Counted from the stretch's first letter, positions 42,050 to 50,888 are shown. The stretch: 64,000 nucleotides of DNA from an uncultured Candidatus Saccharibacteria bacterium (GCA_937889535.1 CALBZW010000018.1:60892-124891), one strand, 5' to 3'. Translations and numbers: made by a program. The notes: generated from the letters alone by a model not told the origin.

Positions 42050-43048
42050 ATGACAGCAAAAATCTTGCGCCAAACGAAGATGACGATTCTCCTGTCGCTA
42101 AATGCGGTGGCGATTCTAATCGTGGGGGTAATGATTTTTAGCGCAATTAATTTGAACGGGGGGATTGAATTCCGAGTGGTTTCGGAGCGTAGTGACGACA
42201 TTGGAATGACGCTGGACGAATTAGGGATGATTGAGCCGGTGACGGATAAACTTGATAAACCGGTGATTGTAGCGAATGGTAATACAACGACTCTGAACAA
42301 TGCGACGAGTGGCGGTGGATATGCGGCGTACACTGGCGGCGGCAGTAGTGGTGGAGTACGACTCGGCGGCGTGCCATCCGGGCAGCTTTGGGTGGAAGAT
42401 TCGATTGTGATTTATCAGACAGCGGATTTCGACATTTGTGTCGGGGCTGGGTTGAGTGGCCTTGGGGATATGTATTGGCAATCAAGTAATCAGTCGGTAA
42501 TTGCAGGATTTTATAACACGGCACGGACATGGTTGGGGTATGATCCGGGGACTTGTCGCTATCCGGCGATCGTGGGTACAGGTACGACGGAGATTACGGT
42601 TGGTACGTATGACGGCTCGCGGTACGATAAGATAACGGTGACAGTAATCGCGCCACCGGTAGAGCAGTGGAAACGCGATGTTTTGGCATTAGTGAACGAA
42701 GAGCGAAGCAAAGCGGGCTTAGGCGCGTTAGAATGGGGCACGACTTGCGAGGCGGCAGCGAATGTGCGGGCGCAGGAACTCATGACGAGCTATTCGCATA
42801 CGCGACCAGATGGGTCGTCATGGTCGACGGCGTGCCCGATCCCGGAATCGGGCGGAATGAGTGGTGAAAACTTAAATGCGAGTAATGCGGCGGTATCGCC
42901 AGAGACGGTAGTGGCGTCTTGGATGGGTTCGGCGGAACACCGGGCGAACATTTTAAATCCAGATTTTAAATATTTGTCGGTCGGGTTCGTGTTTGATCCG
43001 AATTCGACGTATAAGACGTACTGGAGTCAGTATTTTACGACGTATTAG
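42050..43048 (+). CDS. Secreted CAP-domain (SCP/PR1-like) protein
   Basis: 332 residues. N-terminal membrane or signal helix (about 12-35), a Gly/Ser/Asn-rich exterior part, then a CAP domain (205-332): VLALVNEERSKAGLGALEWG, HTRPDGSSW, WMGSAEHRANILNPDFKYL and VGFV, with the conserved His and Glu. Bacterial CAP proteins are often linked to cell-wall or surface functions. No strong SD before the ATG. It follows the 7TM gene by 32 bases, so cotranscription is likely. Confidence 0.85.
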   Translation: MTAKILRQTKMTILLSLNAVAILIVGVMIFSAINLNGGIEFRVVSERSDDIGMTLDELGMIEPVTDKLDKPVIVANGNTTTLNNATSGGGYAAYTGGGSSGGVRLGGVPSGQLWVEDSIVIYQTADFDICVGAGLSGLGDMYWQSSNQSVIAGFYNTARTWLGYDPGTCRYPAIVGTGTTEITVGTYDGSRYDKITVTVIAPPVEQWKRDVLALVNEERSKAGLGALEWGTTCEAAANVRAQELMTSYSHTRPDGSSWSTACPIPESGGMSGENLNASNAAVSPETVVASWMGSAEHRANILNPDFKYLSVGFVFDPNSTYKTYWSQYFTTY

Positions 43049-43058
43049 AACTGTTCTA

Positions 43059-43730
43059 CTAGAGCAGGTCGGCGACGAGATGGAGCTTGATGTGGCCGTT
43101 TTTAGACAGGTTGTCATAAAGCGTGATGAACCCCGGTAACTTAGTGAGGAACTTTGGGTTGCCGGTCTTGAAGTAGGATTTATAGAGTAATTCGATTGTT
43201 GTGCTAGTGACGGTGAGGGCAGTGGCGCGAGGCTCGGTTTTGGATTTGGTGATTTCGAGAGCGATTTCGGGTAAATCCTTGGGGCTGGCAGCGACCAGGC
43301 GTTTTGCGAGGGTCATGATTTTTTCTTTAGCGGCAGGGGCGACATCGAGTGGATTCTCGGTGCGAAGAAAGAAGACCTGCGCACGTGATAAAATTGTAGG
43401 AAGTAGCGCCGTAGGCTGCTCAGTAATAAGAACAAAATGGCAGAATTCTTTGGGTTCCTCGAGGGTCTTTAAGAATGCGCTCTGAGCAGCTTCATTCATG
43501 GCGTCGGCAGGTCGAATGACGAAAAATCGATCGTTAGTCTCGCAACTATTCGTCAAGGCAATAAATTCACGAACTTGCTCGACGCTGATGAGCTGCGTCT
43601 TGGTCTCTGGATTCGGTTCAAGTGTAAGCGCATGTTTTAATTCGACTTTTTGGCTATCTGGCAGGACGAAAATCGAGCATTCGGTATGGGTGGCGATTTC
43701 AGAAATTTGTTTAGGATTATCAAAAAACAT
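43059..43730 (-). CDS. holB: DNA polymerase III delta' subunit (shortened)
   Basis: 223 residues, against about 330 for E. coli. It keeps the middle of the AAA fold: EVRE-like VEQVREFIALTN, FVIRPADAMNEAAQSAFLKT, LEEPKEFCHFVLI, and the sensor/arginine-finger motif as SRAQVFFL. The P-loop region is missing, as expected for a delta' clamp-loader subunit. It overlaps nothing; it follows the RluD-like gene region on the same strand. Confidence 0.75.
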   Translation of the reverse strand: MFFDNPKQISEIATHTECSIFVLPDSQKVELKHALTLEPNPETKTQLISVEQVREFIALTNSCETNDRFFVIRPADAMNEAAQSAFLKTLEEPKEFCHFVLITEQPTALLPTILSRAQVFFLRTENPLDVAPAAKEKIMTLAKRLVAASPKDLPEIALEITKSKTEPRATALTVTSTTIELLYKSYFKTGNPKFLTKLPGFITLYDNLSKNGHIKLHLVADLL

Positions 43731-43782
43731 AACGTATTCTATTGACTTTTTAGGCTATCTGTGGTATAATGAAAGGATAGGG

Positions 43783-44685
43783 TCATTTTGCTTGTATAAT
43801 CTCCTCAAACTCCGAAGGCAGTTTACTGGCAAATACACGTCGTTCCCCGCCATTCTTGCCGGGAATAGTAATTTCTAATTCTTTGGCGTGCAGGAATAAT
43901 CTTGGTGCAGGAAATTTTGCAATGTCGCTATAAACTGGGTCGCCGAGAATCGGGGTGCCGAGATATTTGAGGTGAACACGGAGCTGGTGGGTGCGGCCAG
44001 TTTTGGGCTTTAATTCGACGAGTGAATATTTGTCGTTTTCTGCGACAACTTTGTAATAGGTCTGTGAAGATTTGCCATTTTGGTCGACCTGGAACGTGGT
44101 CGGACGCTTCAAATTGCGCGCGATTGGTAGGTCGATCATGGCTTCTGGAAGCTTTGGACGACCGATAATGACGGCGTAGTAAGTTTTGTGAGTTTTGCGG
44201 TCTTGAAATTGTTTGCGGAGCATTTTCTGAGTCTCGGGGTTTTTAGCCAAGATAACGACGCCGCTAGTATCGCGATCAAGGCGATGGACGAGCAAGCCGT
44301 AATCTTCAAGCGTAGGTTCAGGGCAGTACTCGCCTTTTGCCATGCTAAGTAGCCCAGCGGGTTTGTCGAGCACAAGGACGTTGTCGTCTTCGTAGATGAC
44401 GGGCGGTCGTGGTGGCAATTCGGCGGCTGCCGGAACATCTAAAATAATTTTAGCGGTTTCCTTGAATTTGCTATTGGGCTTGGTGACGATTTCGTCGTTG
44501 ACTTTGACGAAGCCTTTTTTGATGAAAGTCTGCAGGCTGGAACGGTTGTATTCAGGATGGTCGCGCACCAATAGATGGTCGAGGCGGACTTTTTCGGGCT
44601 TTTCAGTGTCAGAATCCAACACTGTATCGCCGTTAATGACGCGGGATAAGTCGGGTTTACTAAATTTTTTACCGGTGATAATCAC
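43783..44685 (-). CDS. RluA/RluD-family 23S rRNA pseudouridine synthase
   Basis: 300 residues. N-terminal S4 RNA-binding domain (RLDHLLVRDHPEYNRSSLQT), then the catalytic domain with the motif HRLDRDTSGVVILAK, whose Asp is the nucleophile, near residue 137, and the C-terminal RTHQLRVHLKYLGTPILGD. It modifies uridines in 23S rRNA. Member of the trpS-rluD-type cluster. Which site it modifies cannot be read here. Confidence 0.88.
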   Translation of the reverse strand: MIITGKKFSKPDLSRVINGDTVLDSDTEKPEKVRLDHLLVRDHPEYNRSSLQTFIKKGFVKVNDEIVTKPNSKFKETAKIILDVPAAAELPPRPPVIYEDDNVLVLDKPAGLLSMAKGEYCPEPTLEDYGLLVHRLDRDTSGVVILAKNPETQKMLRKQFQDRKTHKTYYAVIIGRPKLPEAMIDLPIARNLKRPTTFQVDQNGKSSQTYYKVVAENDKYSLVELKPKTGRTHQLRVHLKYLGTPILGDPVYSDIAKFPAPRLFLHAKELEITIPGKNGGERRVFASKLPSEFEEIIQAK

Positions 44686-44691
44686 AACGTC

Positions 44692-45711
44692 CTACCTTAA
44701 TCCGAAGGCAACCTGAGCCTCGTGTAATTTTTGATTTGCGACTTCGTTCGCGTAAATTTCGCCAGATTCGAGTAAGTCTAAGATCTGCTGATCGCTGATT
44801 TCAGCTAGCTTAGTTTGAAAATCTTCGAGCAAGACGCGGACGCTTTCGGCGACTTTTTGTTTCAAATCGCCATAATGGGTTTCGCCGGCCCAAGTCGAAA
44901 TAACGTCTTGGAGCGGAGTGTCGGTTGTCAAAGCTTCGATTTGGAGTAGGTTGCTAATGCCGGGTTGATTAAACATGTCGTACTGAATTTTGCCGAGAGA
45001 GTCAGTCGTAGCAGACATGATTTTCTTTGCGGCGACAGTGGGTTCGTCCGAAAGCATAATTTTGCTATTCGGCGCGGGATTGGATTTGCTCATTTTCTTT
45101 TCGGGATTTTGGAGGTCGCGAATCCGAATGCCGTCATTGCCGCCAGTCGACATGAACTCGATTTGGGCTTTGGGTTCGGCTGGTAATGTAAAAATTTCGT
45201 TGTATTTACGATTGAAACGCTCGGCGAGACGGCGAGTGAGTTCTAGGTGTTGGAATTGGTCTTCGCCGACCGGGATATATTTCGCATCGTAGAGTAGGAT
45301 GTCGGCGGCCATTAGTACGGGATAGTCGAAAATGCCGACATTAACACTGTCTTTACCCTCGCTTTTGTCTTTGTACTGAGTCATGCGGTTTAGTTCACCC
45401 ATACTGGCGACGCAGTTTAAGATCCAGCAAAGTTCGGAGTGGGCAGGAACGCGCGATTGGCGGTAAAAATGAATGTTTTTATTAACAGTAAGTCCGGCAG
45501 CGAGGTAGTTTTTGAGAGATTTGATGACATTTTGTTGTAATTCCCCGTCGACTGCGGAAATAATAGAGTGGAGGTCAGGGACAAAGATATTAATATGTGA
45601 ATCAGCACTATGCGTGTTGGCGAGGCGAACCATCGGTAAGAGGGCGCCAAGAAAGTTGCCAAGAGTAAGCTCACTATTAGCGCGAATGCCAGTTAAAATT
45701 GTAGATTTCAT
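44692..45711 (-). CDS. trpS: Tryptophan--tRNA ligase
   Basis: 339 residues. Class Ic synthetase: the HIGH-like TLGNFLGALLP near residue 18 and KKMSKSNP near 205, with DxxLYDAKYIPVGEDQFQHL between. A leaderless start is indicated: TATAAT at 45718-45723 is six bases before the ATG. Its substrate, tRNA-Trp, is encoded at 24.4 kb and carries an integrated element. Confidence 0.95.
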   Translation of the reverse strand: MKSTILTGIRANSELTLGNFLGALLPMVRLANTHSADSHINIFVPDLHSIISAVDGELQQNVIKSLKNYLAAGLTVNKNIHFYRQSRVPAHSELCWILNCVASMGELNRMTQYKDKSEGKDSVNVGIFDYPVLMAADILLYDAKYIPVGEDQFQHLELTRRLAERFNRKYNEIFTLPAEPKAQIEFMSTGGNDGIRIRDLQNPEKKMSKSNPAPNSKIMLSDEPTVAAKKIMSATTDSLGKIQYDMFNQPGISNLLQIEALTTDTPLQDVISTWAGETHYGDLKQKVAESVRVLLEDFQTKLAEISDQQILDLLESGEIYANEVANQKLHEAQVAFGLR

Positions 45712-45797
45712 GTAATTATTATAGCATGCTACAAGTGGACATCTACCGTTTTGGGGTAAAATGTGGTAAAATGAAGGTTAACCTTGAGGATAATATT

Positions 45798-47246
45798 ATG
45801 AAAAATCAAGCAAAATTTACTGAATACCGCGAAAAATATCCTGAATTTCACTATCGTAGTTTTAAGGTGCGTGAAGATGCGCAGGCGATTTATTTGGAAT
45901 ATGAGTTTGAGATTCCTGGGCTGGCAAAATTTCAGCCGTGTGTGAAGATTTTGAAGAAGCATTTGGATTTTAAGCCGATTGATAGCGTCGTGGTGCAGAA
46001 TTTGGCGTTTCAAATCGGGATGGTGGAACTGGTGAGCTATTGGAAGGCGAGCTGTGCGCCGAAGGTGGTCGTACATCCAGGAGTTTTGGATGAGGAGCAG
46101 ATTGTTTGGTGGAAGAAGTTGTATTTCTATGGGCTAGGTGAGCTGTTTTATACGAATGGAATTGCGGCGTCGCTAGATGACTTCATGACGATTGAATGTG
46201 CGCCGGAGGCAAGAGAGTTTAAATATACTGAAGTGAAAGACGATGCGGAGGGGAGTTTGGTCTTGATCGGTGGCGGTAAGGACTCAAATGTGACGATGGA
46301 GATTCTCGGAGTAGATCCGCATAAGGATTATGTGATGATTGTGAATCCGAAGCCGGTAACGCGGGCGTGCGCAGCGGTGGCGGGGGTGCCGGATGAGCAT
46401 GTGGTGGAAGTTCTGAGGAAGATTGATCCGGAACTTTTGAAGTTGAATGAAAAAGGTTTTATCAATGGGCATACGCCATTTTCGACGATGTTGGCGTTTA
46501 CGTCATACTTAGTAAGCTATTTGCTGGGGTTGAAATATGCGGTCGTGTCGAATGAGAGTAGCGCGAATGAGGGGAATGTGTGTGGCAGATGCGAAGGTGT
46601 TGAAGGTGCGCAGGATTGTGGTGGTGATTTAGCGAAAGGTTGTGCGGGTAATGACTTGGCGAAGGTGAATCATCAATATTCAAAGAGTTTTGAATTTGAG
46701 CAAGATTTTCGTGCGTATGCGAAGAAGCATTTGCGGGCGCCGGTGCAGTATTATAGTTTTCTCCGACCCTTGAATGAACTGCAAATTGCGAAATTGTTTA
46801 GTAAGATGCCGCAATATCATCAGGTATTTAAGAGCTGCAATGTGGGAAGCAAATGGCCAGACTGGCAGTGGTGTGATAATTGTGCGAAGTGCATGTTTGC
46901 GTTTGTGATTTTGAGCCCGTACTTAAGCAAGGATGAACTGGTGGAGATTTTTCATGAAGATTTGTATGAAAAAGAGTCGATGTGGGAGATTTTTAAGGAG
47001 CTAACTGGGCATGGAGAGACGAAGCCATTTGACTGCGTCGGGACGTTTGAGGAAGTGAATTATGCGGTGAGCGTGGTAGCGAAAAAGTTGATGGACGCGG
47101 GCGAGAAGTTGCCGGTATTGCTGAAGCGGTATGTTGATGAATATGGGTTGGCGGATTTGAGCAAGGATTTGACGCGGGAATATAATGCGGAAAATAATCT
47201 TAGCACAGAGCAGGAACAGAAATTGAAGAAGGCATTGGGGCTGTAG
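45798..47246 (+). CDS. murL: UDP-MurNAc-L-alanyl-L-glutamate epimerase MurL
   Basis: 482 residues from MKNQAKFTEYREKYPEFHYR. The ATP-binding loop LIGGGKDSNVTMEIL and the ...VSNESSANEGN... and NHQYSKSFEFEQDFRAY blocks match MurL. MurL turns UDP-MurNAc-L-Ala-L-Glu into the D-Glu form, replacing glutamate racemase (MurI). Near residue 280 an insert of about 25 residues with four Cys (NVCGRCEG, DCGG, KGCAG) interrupts the usual motif. The downstream gene is the L-Glu ligase, one base apart, the classic pair. ATG chosen after GAGG. Confidence 0.85.
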   Translation: MKNQAKFTEYREKYPEFHYRSFKVREDAQAIYLEYEFEIPGLAKFQPCVKILKKHLDFKPIDSVVVQNLAFQIGMVELVSYWKASCAPKVVVHPGVLDEEQIVWWKKLYFYGLGELFYTNGIAASLDDFMTIECAPEAREFKYTEVKDDAEGSLVLIGGGKDSNVTMEILGVDPHKDYVMIVNPKPVTRACAAVAGVPDEHVVEVLRKIDPELLKLNEKGFINGHTPFSTMLAFTSYLVSYLLGLKYAVVSNESSANEGNVCGRCEGVEGAQDCGGDLAKGCAGNDLAKVNHQYSKSFEFEQDFRAYAKKHLRAPVQYYSFLRPLNELQIAKLFSKMPQYHQVFKSCNVGSKWPDWQWCDNCAKCMFAFVILSPYLSKDELVEIFHEDLYEKESMWEIFKELTGHGETKPFDCVGTFEEVNYAVSVVAKKLMDAGEKLPVLLKRYVDEYGLADLSKDLTREYNAENNLSTEQEQKLKKALGL

Positions 47247-47247
47247 G

Positions 47248-48573
47248 ATGCTGGGGAAATTGCGCGGATTTTTCGCGGGGAAAAAAGTTCTGATTTTGGG
47301 GTTTGGCCGCGAGGGGCGGTCGAGCTATGAGCTGATTAGGAGACTACTACCGGATCTACGACTCACGATTGCGGATCGACGGGAGGTAGAGGTCGATGAT
47401 GCGAGGGCGGAGACGGTGTGTGGTGAGGGGTATTTGGATGGCTTGGATAGTTATGACGTTATTATGAAGTCGCCGGGGATTTCGCTGAAAGATGTTGATG
47501 TATCAGAATTTGAGGAGAAAATTACGTCGCAGTTGGAATTACTGCTGGAGTTTTTCCCGGGGCGGACGATTGGGGTGACAGGAACGAAGGGTAAGAGTAC
47601 GACTAGTTCCCTAGTGTATGAAGTGCTGCGGGGACAGGGCGTACGGAGTTTGCTGCTGGGGAATATTGGTACGCCGGTATTTGAGCATGTAGACGAGATT
47701 GAGAGTGATATGACATTGGTTTTGGAAATGTCGTCGCATCAGTTAGAGTTTATGCGTAGGTCGCCGAATGTTGCGCTGCTACTGAATGTTTATCCGGAGC
47801 ATTTGGATCATTATCGGTCGTTTGAGGCGTATGCGCAGGCGAAATGTAATATATTCCAGTGGCAAGATGAAGATGGCGTGTTGTTTTATGGGGCGGATGA
47901 GGAGTTGGTGAGAAAGTTGGTAATGGAGATTGGCGGTGCGGGGCGGCAGTATGGAGCGGGGTTGGAACGCGGCGATGTGAGAAAAGTCGGGGATTTTGTA
48001 GAATTTGAGAGCGAAAGAGTATATGATTGCCGAGATGAGCGGAAGTTGGTCGGGGATTATAACTTGTTGAACATTATGTTTGTGCTCGGAGTGGCGAAAG
48101 TTTTGGGCTTGGATATGGCGAAGGCGGCGAAAAGTGTGAATGAATTTCGGACACTGAAACACAGATTGGAGTTTGTGGGGGAGTTTGGTTGTGTGAAGTA
48201 TTATGATAATGCGATTGGGACGGTGCCGCAGGCGACGATGACGGCAATGAAAGCGCTGGGCGATGTCGACACGGTGATTGTGGGCGGGATGGATCGCGAT
48301 GTAAGTATGGCGGAGCTGGTGGAGTTTCTGAAGGACGATAAAGTCAGGAATGTGGTATGCATGCCAGAGACGGGGTATGTGGTTGCGATGGCGTTGGGGG
48401 TTGAAAAAGCGGTAGTGGCTGAGACGATGGAGGAGGCGGTGCGGGTTGCGCGTGAGCGGACGGCGCAGGGTAAAAGTTGTCTGTTGTCGCCAGCGGCAGC
48501 GAGTTATGGGCGGTTTAAGAATTTCGAGGAGAAGGGGGATTTGTATCAGAAGTTGGTGCGAGGGTTGGAGTAA
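47248..48573 (+). CDS. murD2: UDP-MurNAc-L-alanine--L-glutamate ligase (MurD2-like)
   Basis: 441 residues. Mur ligase fold: FGREGRSSYELIRRLL (N-terminal Rossmann), the ATP loop GVTGTKGKSTTSSLVYE near 108, central GEMSSHQLE-like LEMSSHQLEFM and NVYPEHLDHYRSFEAYAQAK, and the C-terminal domain with ALGDVDTVIVGGMDRDV. Paired with MurL it should add L-Glu, not D-Glu, to UDP-MurNAc-L-Ala. A murD family member that does D-Glu would not need MurL. Coupled to murL by one base. Confidence 0.85.
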   Translation: MLGKLRGFFAGKKVLILGFGREGRSSYELIRRLLPDLRLTIADRREVEVDDARAETVCGEGYLDGLDSYDVIMKSPGISLKDVDVSEFEEKITSQLELLLEFFPGRTIGVTGTKGKSTTSSLVYEVLRGQGVRSLLLGNIGTPVFEHVDEIESDMTLVLEMSSHQLEFMRRSPNVALLLNVYPEHLDHYRSFEAYAQAKCNIFQWQDEDGVLFYGADEELVRKLVMEIGGAGRQYGAGLERGDVRKVGDFVEFESERVYDCRDERKLVGDYNLLNIMFVLGVAKVLGLDMAKAAKSVNEFRTLKHRLEFVGEFGCVKYYDNAIGTVPQATMTAMKALGDVDTVIVGGMDRDVSMAELVEFLKDDKVRNVVCMPETGYVVAMALGVEKAVVAETMEEAVRVARERTAQGKSCLLSPAAASYGRFKNFEEKGDLYQKLVRGLE

Positions 48574-48592
48574 GGACGCGTTTGGTATAACA

Positions 48593-48630
48593 AAATTCCA
48601 CCGGTCTGGACAGTGGAATTTGTGTTGTGG
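48593..48630 (+). terminator. Terminator after murD2
   Basis: AAATTCCAC / GTGGAATTT hairpin with an 11-nt loop, followed by a T-rich stretch. Confidence 0.65.
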
Positions 48631-48808
48631 TTTGTTTTTTTGCACCGCCGGCTTTTGTTGTGGGGCGATTTATTTCTTTTTGGTGGTTTTCTTTTCTTTT
48701 TCAAAAACTAATGTAGCCTGGATGCGGTCGCCGCCCATGAGGCCTTTACTGCCGGATGAAACGGTCGAGAAAGTGTGAAGCTTCTATTTTTTGTGGTATC
48801 ATGTGTTT

Positions 48809-49078
48809 ATGAATGTTATGCCGTTTGGAACCATTCCTGATAGAAAGGCTCGCAATTCACAGCGAATTAAGCGATGGGATGTTGCAGGTAAGATGATAAA
48901 AGTTTGTTTAGTCTCGGTATGGATTTTGAAGCTGTTGATTTGTGTTCTATTTATATTTGCTTGTGCTTTTTCGGGAGCTATTGTTTTGACCCCTATTCCC
49001 CTATTTTTAGGGTTAAATGTATTTACCGCTCCGCCTTTTGGCGTTAGGAGTGACGACGGTGCGAATGACGCAAAGTAA
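48809..49078 (+). CDS. Small membrane protein, unknown
   Basis: 89 residues from MNVMPFGTIPDRKARNSQRI. A basic N-terminus precedes one or two hydrophobic helices (about 37-60), then a Pro-rich and charged end. No family recognised. TATCAT at 48797-48802 is six bases before the ATG, again a leaderless arrangement. Its transcript would end just before the tRNA-Ala promoter. Confidence 0.55.
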   Translation: MNVMPFGTIPDRKARNSQRIKRWDVAGKMIKVCLVSVWILKLLICVLFIFACAFSGAIVLTPIPLFLGLNVFTAPPFGVRSDDGANDAK

Positions 49079-49084
49079 TTTGTC

Positions 49085-49113
49085 TTGAAGAGTGATAGTT
49101 TTTCTGCTATAAT
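49085..49113 (+). promoter_or_regulatory. Promoter of tRNA-Ala
   Basis: TTGAAG (49085-49090), 17-bp spacer, TATAAT (49108-49113), eight bases before the tRNA. Confidence 0.8.
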
Positions 49114-49121
49114 ACGAGTAC

Positions 49122-49198
49122 GGGGTGTTAGCTCAGTTGATTAGAGCGCTTCGCTGGCAGCGAAGAGGTCACGAGTTTGAGTCTCGTACACTCCACCA
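49122..49198 (+). tRNA. tRNA-Ala (GGC anticodon) with G3-U70 and A19-U56
   Basis: 77 nt with encoded CCA. The acceptor stem holds the alanine identity pair G3-U70 (GGGGTGT/ACACTCC). Anticodon loop CTGGCAG. D-loop AGTTGATTA has A where invariant G19 should be, and the T-loop TTTGAGT has T for C56, so the tertiary G19-C56 pair appears replaced by A19-U56. Site of integration of the element to the right. Confidence 0.9.
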
Positions 49199-50888
49199 GA
49201 AAGTCCTTACTCCAACCTTTACCAAAAAAATTTGATAAACGGTTGGGTATTGAAGATAGGAAGCTCGTGAGCAAATGCTCACGAGCTTCTGCGTTGTTTA
49301 CAGAGTTATATTGCGCCACCTCGTCTTTCATCGGCTCTACCAGCATGGTAAACGGTTCGGCAAATTCCGCCGTTACTTTTCCATCAGAGCCAATTAGCAG
49401 ACGTTTAAAAATTGCCTGGTTCATCATTTTCTTCATATTGTCATTAGCCATGCGGTAAGTCCTGCCGCAGTTCTCAATCAGGTCTATCGCATCGCCAAGC
49501 CTCTCTATGACTGTAGTAAAGGTATAATCATAGGCTTTTATCTGGTGGTCAATCGCAGCAAGCTGTTTCGCAATTTTCTGCTGCTCGCTCTTAAGTAGGT
49601 CGAGAGGGATAGCGTCATTATAATGCGCCTCCAATAACTTTTTACGCTGACGTTCCAGCTTATCTTTTTCCCTGCGCAGTCCATCCAATTCCGTAGCATA
49701 TTTATCCTGTTCAGCTTCTATATTCTGCCTTAGCCATTTTTCCAGATAGTCAGCGATTTTGGGTGGAAAAGAATAGCTGTCATAAATCTGCTCCACCTGC
49801 CGCTCAATGTCCGCTATTAAGACTGCCCGTTGCTTACAGTCTGTACGTTTGTTATGCCGTCCGCCGCAAATGAAGTACGGATAGCGAACTCCGGTATGGG
49901 ATTTTGTGTAGTTGATAAACATCCGTGACCCGCAGTTTTTGCAGAAAACGCTGCCTTTTAAAAAATGAGGGTGTTCACGAGTGCGTTCGCCATTGATGTG
50001 AGACAACAGAATATCCTGTACTTGCTGCCAGGTATCGGGATTCACAAGAGCCGGGTGTGTTCCATCATACTCTACTCCTTGGTATGACACAATGCCTTTG
50101 TAGTAAGGGTTTATCAATACGCTGTTCAGGGATTTTTTGTTAATAGGCTGTGACGGAATTCTGGGTGTGGCGCGGGTAGTTAAACCGCAGGCTGCCAGAT
50201 GTTCCGCTAAATCCTGCACCGTCCAATTACCAGTGGCATATTCCTCAAACGCCAGCTTAATGAGCGGCGCACGCTCTTCGTCCAGTATTACGGTACGTTC
50301 CTCACGCCCCTTCTCGTCCATGCGTCGGATATTGAGATAGCCAAGCGGTGCGCGGCTGGGCGTGCCACCGCTCTTCACTTTCTCATTCAGCCCCTTTTTG
50401 ACCTCATTTGCCAGGTTCTGTGAGTAAAATTCTGCGATGGAACTCATGATGCCGTGGAGCAGCATTCCTGCTGGAGTGTCATCAATGCTTTCCGAGGCGG
50501 ATACCAGTTGAACTCCGCATTCACGCAAAGTGCGCATAATATCAACGTCATCACCGCGATTCCGAGCGAGACGGTCAACCTTATGTACAATTACGTAGTC
50601 TACCCTGTCAGCATTTTCCTTCACGTATTCCAGCATTTTCTGGAGTTCCGGGCGGTCAGCGGATTTAGCGGAAGTTCCCCGGTCAACAAACTCCTTACCG
50701 ACCATTGCGCCCATGGAGAGCGCCTTTTTCTTGTTGGCTTCCCGCTGGGCTGGAATAGAAAAACCCTCATCAGCACCGCCGCCACGCTCTGCCTGCCCGC
50801 GCGTAGAGACACGGAGGTAGGACACGGCGAATTTGGGCGTCATAGCGTTTGCCAGTGATTCCATGGGGTTACTAGCTGCATAGTCCAT
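49128..50888 (-). CDS. Large serine recombinase (ICE integrase)
   Basis: 586 residues from MDYAASNPMESLANAMTPKF. Resolvase domain starts AVSYLRVSTRGQAERGGGAD (nucleophile Ser in RVST) with KVDRLARNRGDDVDI. A recombinase domain (APLGYLNIRR, LIKLAFEEYATGNWTV), a zinc-ribbon (FCKNCGSRMF, then CKQRA) and a coiled coil (about 410-460) follow. The last 20-odd residues (CTRLKLVTSSLPAKRSNQLS) are read antisense through tRNA-Ala. A perfect 14-bp palindrome (49260-49289) lies near its 3' end. AGGAGAGG supports this start. Confidence 0.93.
   Translation of the reverse strand: MDYAASNPMESLANAMTPKFAVSYLRVSTRGQAERGGGADEGFSIPAQREANKKKALSMGAMVGKEFVDRGTSAKSADRPELQKMLEYVKENADRVDYVIVHKVDRLARNRGDDVDIMRTLRECGVQLVSASESIDDTPAGMLLHGIMSSIAEFYSQNLANEVKKGLNEKVKSGGTPSRAPLGYLNIRRMDEKGREERTVILDEERAPLIKLAFEEYATGNWTVQDLAEHLAACGLTTRATPRIPSQPINKKSLNSVLINPYYKGIVSYQGVEYDGTHPALVNPDTWQQVQDILLSHINGERTREHPHFLKGSVFCKNCGSRMFINYTKSHTGVRYPYFICGGRHNKRTDCKQRAVLIADIERQVEQIYDSYSFPPKIADYLEKWLRQNIEAEQDKYATELDGLRREKDKLERQRKKLLEAHYNDAIPLDLLKSEQQKIAKQLAAIDHQIKAYDYTFTTVIERLGDAIDLIENCGRTYRMANDNMKKMMNQAIFKRLLIGSDGKVTAEFAEPFTMLVEPMKDEVAQYNSVNNAEAREHLLTSFLSSIPNRLSNFFGKGWSKDFLVECTRLKLVTSSLPAKRSNQLS
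49260..49289. repeat. 14-bp perfect palindrome inside the recombinase gene
   Basis: GAAGCTCGTGAGCA / TGCTCACGAGCTTC with a 2-nt centre, in frame within the coding region (residues ...EAREHLLTSF...), 62 bases from the tRNA. It could be a recombinase-binding or attachment-site feature, or a hairpin ending antisense transcription. Confidence 0.6.

Noticed and set aside
47779..48645. Minus-strand frame over murD2
   Set aside because: His/Arg-rich shadow of the Mur ligase gene.
48670..48738. Minus-strand 22-codon frame (MGGDRIQATLVFEKEKK...)
   Set aside because: The frame extends upstream without an ATG to a stop, has no SD, and could be a gene remnant; too short to support.
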